From: Spirochaetota bacterium
GTDB lineage: Bacteria; Spirochaetota; UBA4802; UB4802
Assembly (NCBI GenBank): GCA_029548025.1
Contig: JAKPOE010000175.1
Location: 1 to 10,509 of the forward strand
Length of the DNA stretch: 10,509 nt
Reading direction: 5' to 3'
The position numbers were made by a program, and so were the translations under genes. Shown here piece after piece: positions 7,201-10,509 of the stretch. The notes under the pieces are model-generated. The model saw nothing but the letters and a program-made list of their open reading frames with translations, was not told where the DNA came from and made no database searches. Numbering within the stretch: the stretch's first letter is position 1; each line of letters begins with the position of its first letter.

Positions 7201-7632
7201 TTAGTGTTCTATCTGTTGTATTTTATCCAACCGTTGCTGGTGACGGCCACCTTCAAAGGTTGCATGCAAAAATGCATTGATGATAGCTATGGCTAAATCA
7301 ATACCAACAACACGTGCTCCCAGCACAAGCATATTGGCATCATTGTGTTTACGTGCCATGGTTGCCATATACTCATTAGTACAAAGAGCCGCACGCACCC
7401 CTCTATGCTTGTTGGCAACAATACTGGCGCCAATTCCCGTACCGCAGATGGCAATTCCGCAATCAACCTCTTCTCGTTGGAGCATTTCAGCAACCAGCTT
7501 GATATAATCGGGGTAATCGCACGATTCATACGAATCGGTCCCTGCATTGATAAAAATGTGTTCTGGTATAGTTTTTATAATACTATATTTTAAATCAACA
7601 CCCGCGTGATCGTTGCCTATACCTATTTTCAT
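7201..7632 (-). CDS. rpiB: Ribose-5-phosphate isomerase B
   Basis: Interconverts ribulose-5-phosphate and ribose-5-phosphate in the pentose phosphate pathway. The 143-residue protein is of normal length for the RpiB/LacAB family. Active-site features are present: D8-H9 in GNDHAG, the nucleophilic/general-base Cys63 in CGTGIG (63-68) whose loop binds the enediolate, H96-N97-D98, R107 after LGA, and R130-H131 near the end. The Cys places it with RpiB rather than with LacA-type isomerases, although allose-6-phosphate isomerase activity is known in the family. GGAG nine bases before the ATG supports the start. It follows asnS after a 213-bp gap and leads directly into the LamG/FN3 gene, so these two are probably one transcription unit. 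Confidence 0.95.
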   Translation of the reverse strand: MKIGIGNDHAGVDLKYSIIKTIPEHIFINAGTDSYESCDYPDYIKLVAEMLQREEVDCGIAICGTGIGASIVANKHRGVRAALCTNEYMATMARKHNDANMLVLGARVVGIDLAIAIINAFLHATFEGGRHQQRLDKIQQIEH

Positions 7633-9231
<1,599 letters not shown>

Positions 9232-9237
9232 CACCTG

Positions 9238-9241
9238 CTCC
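9238..9241 (-). promoter_or_regulatory. Ribosome binding site that decides the asnS start
   Basis: GGAG lies six bases before the ATG at 9231. It would be within codons 3-4 of the longer reading from 9249, upstream of which nothing resembles a Shine-Dalgarno. Confidence 0.6.
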
Positions 9242-9305
9242 GCTGTCATGTTTTAATTTTTTGATTCCATGCTAATAACAGCACTTTCACTCATTTTGAA
9301 CATTC

Positions 9306-9314
9306 AATATAGCA
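9306..9314 (-). promoter_or_regulatory. Candidate extended -10 promoter of asnS
   Basis: On the minus strand TGCTATATT forms an extended -10 (TG-N-TATATT, hexamer 9306-9311). The expected -35 position is only T-rich. Transcription would start near 9299, about 68 nt before the preferred asnS ATG. This is the best promoter-like match in the 121 bp between the enolase-superfamily remnant and asnS. Confidence 0.35.
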
Positions 9315-9341
9315 AACATCATCAATTCAAAAATAAAAAAT

Positions 9342-9356
9342 AATAGAAGTACTATT
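9342..9356 (-). terminator. Weak hairpin-plus-T-tract terminator after the enolase-superfamily remnant
   Basis: On the minus strand AATAG-TACTT-CTATT (9356 to 9342) is followed by ATTTTTTATTTTT. The stem is only five base pairs and AT-rich, so it would be weak, but its position 15 bases after the TGA at 9371 and the T-rich tail fit an intrinsic terminator. Confidence 0.3.
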
Positions 9357-9370
9357 TGTTTTATATTACA

Positions 9371-9668
9371 TCATTGCCCTTCCTTACGCTTCTTTAATAA
9401 CAGTGCTTCCTTTAATCCCTTTTCACGTATCACTTTAATCTTTAAACCTAACTCGGTCATTTTACAATATCGTTTTCCATATTTTGAAAGCAACTTTTTG
9501 TCAATCTCAAAACCCAATCCTGGACTTACAAATGGTTGCAGCACTGCATTTTTATCTGGCAGTATAGGTTCTATTATGAGTTTGCGGATATCCGGGCATC
9601 CACGTTGGCCAGAATGTATACCGTAAAGGTATCGAAACATGGTATAACTCTATACAACGTATCTTCAT
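9371..9668 (-). pseudogene. Collapsed enolase-superfamily (mandelate racemase / muconate lactonizing type) gene
   Basis: Two pieces of one gene lie in different frames. From the ATG at 9668 the frame reads MKIRCIELYHVSIPLRY followed by FWPTWMPGYPQTHNR, typical of the N-terminal capping domain of this superfamily, and stops at 9552 after 38 codons. From about 9580 another frame reads IEPILPDKNAVLQPF, then SPGLGFEIDKKLL, the hallmark C-terminal segment of the same family, and ends at 9371. Intact members have about 350-400 residues; here about 100 remain. The barrel with its Lys bases and three metal-binding acids is absent, so the product cannot be an active enzyme. An internal deletion of most of the gene with a frame change is the simplest explanation. 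The ATG at 9640 opens the C-terminal frame but has no ribosome site. The family assignment rests on motif recognition, and the original substrate cannot be told. Confidence 0.72.
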
Positions 9669-9673
9669 AATAA

Positions 9674-9683
9674 CCCTCCTCCT
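9674..9683 (-). promoter_or_regulatory. Strong ribosome binding site of the enolase-superfamily remnant
   Basis: AGGAGGAGGG on the minus strand lies five bases before the ATG at 9668. It is the strongest Shine-Dalgarno in the window and fixes the original start of the broken gene at 9668 rather than 9640. Confidence 0.7.
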
Positions 9684-9698
9684 TTTTAATTTTTTTTG

Positions 9699-9726
9699 AT
9701 TCTATCATCCAATAATCATGCGTCAA
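9699..9726 (-). promoter_or_regulatory. Sigma-70-like promoter of the enolase-superfamily remnant
   Basis: TTGACG (9721-9726, 5 of 6), a 16-bp spacer and TAGAAT (9699-9704, 5 of 6) on the minus strand precede the strong ribosome site. A start near 9692 gives a leader of about 24 nt. It is the best sigma-70 match I see in the window, and it drives what is now a broken gene; asnS lies downstream on the same strand. Confidence 0.55.
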
Positions 9727-9815
9727 TCATAATTCATAATACCTGTTGTTACCCCGACGTTTTTTTACAGCAACAACATCTGGCATATGAAAAAAAATAA
9801 TTTACAGGTGATTTT

Positions 9816-9833
9816 TATTTTTTTAAAAAAATA
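9816..9833. repeat. 18-bp T-tract/A-tract palindrome
   Basis: A perfect palindrome made of TA, seven T, seven A and TA lies between the divergent enolase-remnant and deacetylase promoters. A-tracts of this length bend DNA and can bind nucleoid proteins or act as an UP element; no T-tract-with-GC-stem terminator is present. Confidence 0.6.
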
Positions 9834-9861
9834 TGGTTAATCATTTTTAATAGATTATTTA

Positions 9862-9929
9862 TTATTGACAATATTTTATAAACAGACACTTTATAAGTAC
9901 TATATATGTACCGATAGTTATTGACAATA
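9862..9929. repeat. Two identical 12-bp copies of TTATTGACAATA before the deacetylase gene
   Basis: Exact copies lie at 9862-9873 and 9918-9929, 56 bp apart. Each contains the palindrome TATTG-A-CAATA (five-base arms around one central base). The first also supplies a consensus TTGACA (9865-9870) that could be a -35, with AT-rich -10-like hexamers 19-20 bp (TTTATA/TTATAA) or 27 bp (TACTAT at 9898-9903) downstream. The second ends 22 bp before the ATG at 9952. The arrangement suits a repressor binding two sites across the promoter, but no assignment to a regulator family is possible. Confidence 0.45.
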
Positions 9930-9951
9930 GATCTATTAGCAGAGGAAAATC

Positions 9952-10509
9952 ATGCGATTATTGTATATTACTTTATTATTACTGTTTACTGTCAGTACGT
10001 TGCATGCGCAGGATACGGTGTGTGTTCTGGTATATCATACATTTATGGGAAAAAAGATTCACTATGACATCTCACTGGAAGAATTCCACAAACAGTTGTT
10101 GGAACTGAAAGATCATGGTTTTACCTTTGTTACCTTTCATGAAATCAAAAACGGACTGGTAAAAGGCAATAAAAATATTCTGGTAACCATCGATGATGGG
10201 CATAGAACAGCTCTTGACGCCTATTATTCAGTGTTAAAACCAATGAGGATTAAACCGTTATTGGGAATCAATACTTTTATTATTGGTAAAAAGCCGTATG
10301 TTTTGACATGGGATGAGTTAAAACAGCTTTCTCGTGAAGGCTGCTATATAGCCTCACATGGTTACTTCCATCTTTTTATAAATGATAAGCTTTATAAAAA
10401 CAACTATCGTTATTTTAAATTAGAAGTATTTGAATCAAAAAAAATGCTGGAGGAAAAACTATGCACACCCGTTGATACCTTTATATATCCTTTTGGTGTT
10501 GTTTCTGAC
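9952..10509 (+). CDS. Secreted polysaccharide deacetylase (carbohydrate esterase family 4), 3' end missing
   Basis: 186 codons are visible and the frame is still open at the window edge. A signal peptide (MRLLYIT, then a hydrophobic core) with likely cleavage after A19 in LHA-Q sends it out of the cytoplasm. The NodB-homology domain shows motif 1 TIDDG (79-83; D81 base, D82 metal ligand), motif 2 S-H-G-Y-F-H (135-140; metal ligands H136 and H140) and motif 3 YPFG (179-182). VYH (27-29) near the start of the mature protein is typical of PgaB/IcaB-like members. Family knowledge: metal-dependent removal of N-acetyl groups from chitin, peptidoglycan or poly-N-acetylglucosamine; the substrate here is unknown. 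The start is supported by AGAGGA five bases before the ATG. It is transcribed divergently from the enolase-superfamily remnant. Confidence 0.9.
   Translation, partial: MRLLYITLLLLFTVSTLHAQDTVCVLVYHTFMGKKIHYDISLEEFHKQLLELKDHGFTFVTFHEIKNGLVKGNKNILVTIDDGHRTALDAYYSVLKPMRIKPLLGINTFIIGKKPYVLTWDELKQLSREGCYIASHGYFHLFINDKLYKNNYRYFKLEVFESKKMLEEKLCTPVDTFIYPFGVVSD

Noticed and set aside
9371..9640. An independent 89-residue gene starting MFRYLYGIHSG
   Set aside because: It has no ribosome site at that ATG, the first dozen residues are an out-of-frame reading of the true N-terminus from 9668, and the rest is the C-terminal end of an enolase-superfamily enzyme. It is treated as part of one broken gene.
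9744..9778. Inverted repeat TGTTGTT / AACAACA as a terminator
   Set aside because: The arms are only seven bases and AT-rich, the loop is 21 bases, and the T-run lies in the loop rather than after the stem.

Overview
The window is AT-rich bacterial chromosome with typical housekeeping gene content. Coding is dense, Shine-Dalgarno sites are mostly recognisable, and I see no tRNA, rRNA, CRISPR array, transposase or phage gene. The species cannot be read from the sequence. A free-living or anaerobic Gram-negative lineage (spirochaete-like, for instance) would fit the hybrid histidine kinase, the secreted LamG/fibronectin-III protein and the polysaccharide deacetylase, but this is only an inference.

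Layout. Bases 2-907 (+) hold the 3' part of a hybrid sensor histidine kinase (ATPase domain plus C-terminal receiver). It is followed after 24 bp by mtnP (932-1798, +), a methylthioadenosine phosphorylase. mtnP converges on and overlaps by 13 bp a long minus-strand cluster. In transcription order the cluster is asnS (asparaginyl-tRNA synthetase), a 214-bp gap containing a (TAAC)n microsatellite, rpiB (ribose-5-phosphate isomerase B), a secreted LamG/FN3 protein, a two-cNMP-domain/GH15 fusion protein, and cca (tRNA nucleotidyltransferase with HD domain). rpiB and the LamG gene are 3 bp apart; the GH15 fusion and cca overlap by ATGA. Upstream of asnS lies a collapsed minus-strand gene of the enolase (mandelate racemase/muconate lactonizing) superfamily. 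Its N- and C-terminal ends survive but the catalytic middle is gone, although a good promoter and ribosome binding site remain. Divergent from it, a secreted polysaccharide deacetylase starts at 9952 (+) and runs off the window.

Functional reading. asnS, cca, rpiB and mtnP are ordinary tRNA, pentose and methionine-salvage enzymes. The unusual piece is the 742-residue protein at 3216-5444. Two cyclic-nucleotide-binding domains with intact phosphate-binding cassettes precede a GH15 glucoamylase-like toroid that keeps the Arg-Asp and C-terminal Glu motifs but has Val where the general-acid Glu is expected. It looks like a nucleotide-gated carbohydrate enzyme or a sensor derived from one. It has its own plausible promoter, with a 27-bp dyad directly upstream. 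Several other dyads and short repeats (1814-1859, 9862-9929, 9816-9833, 7819-7849) are not explained by the coding content.
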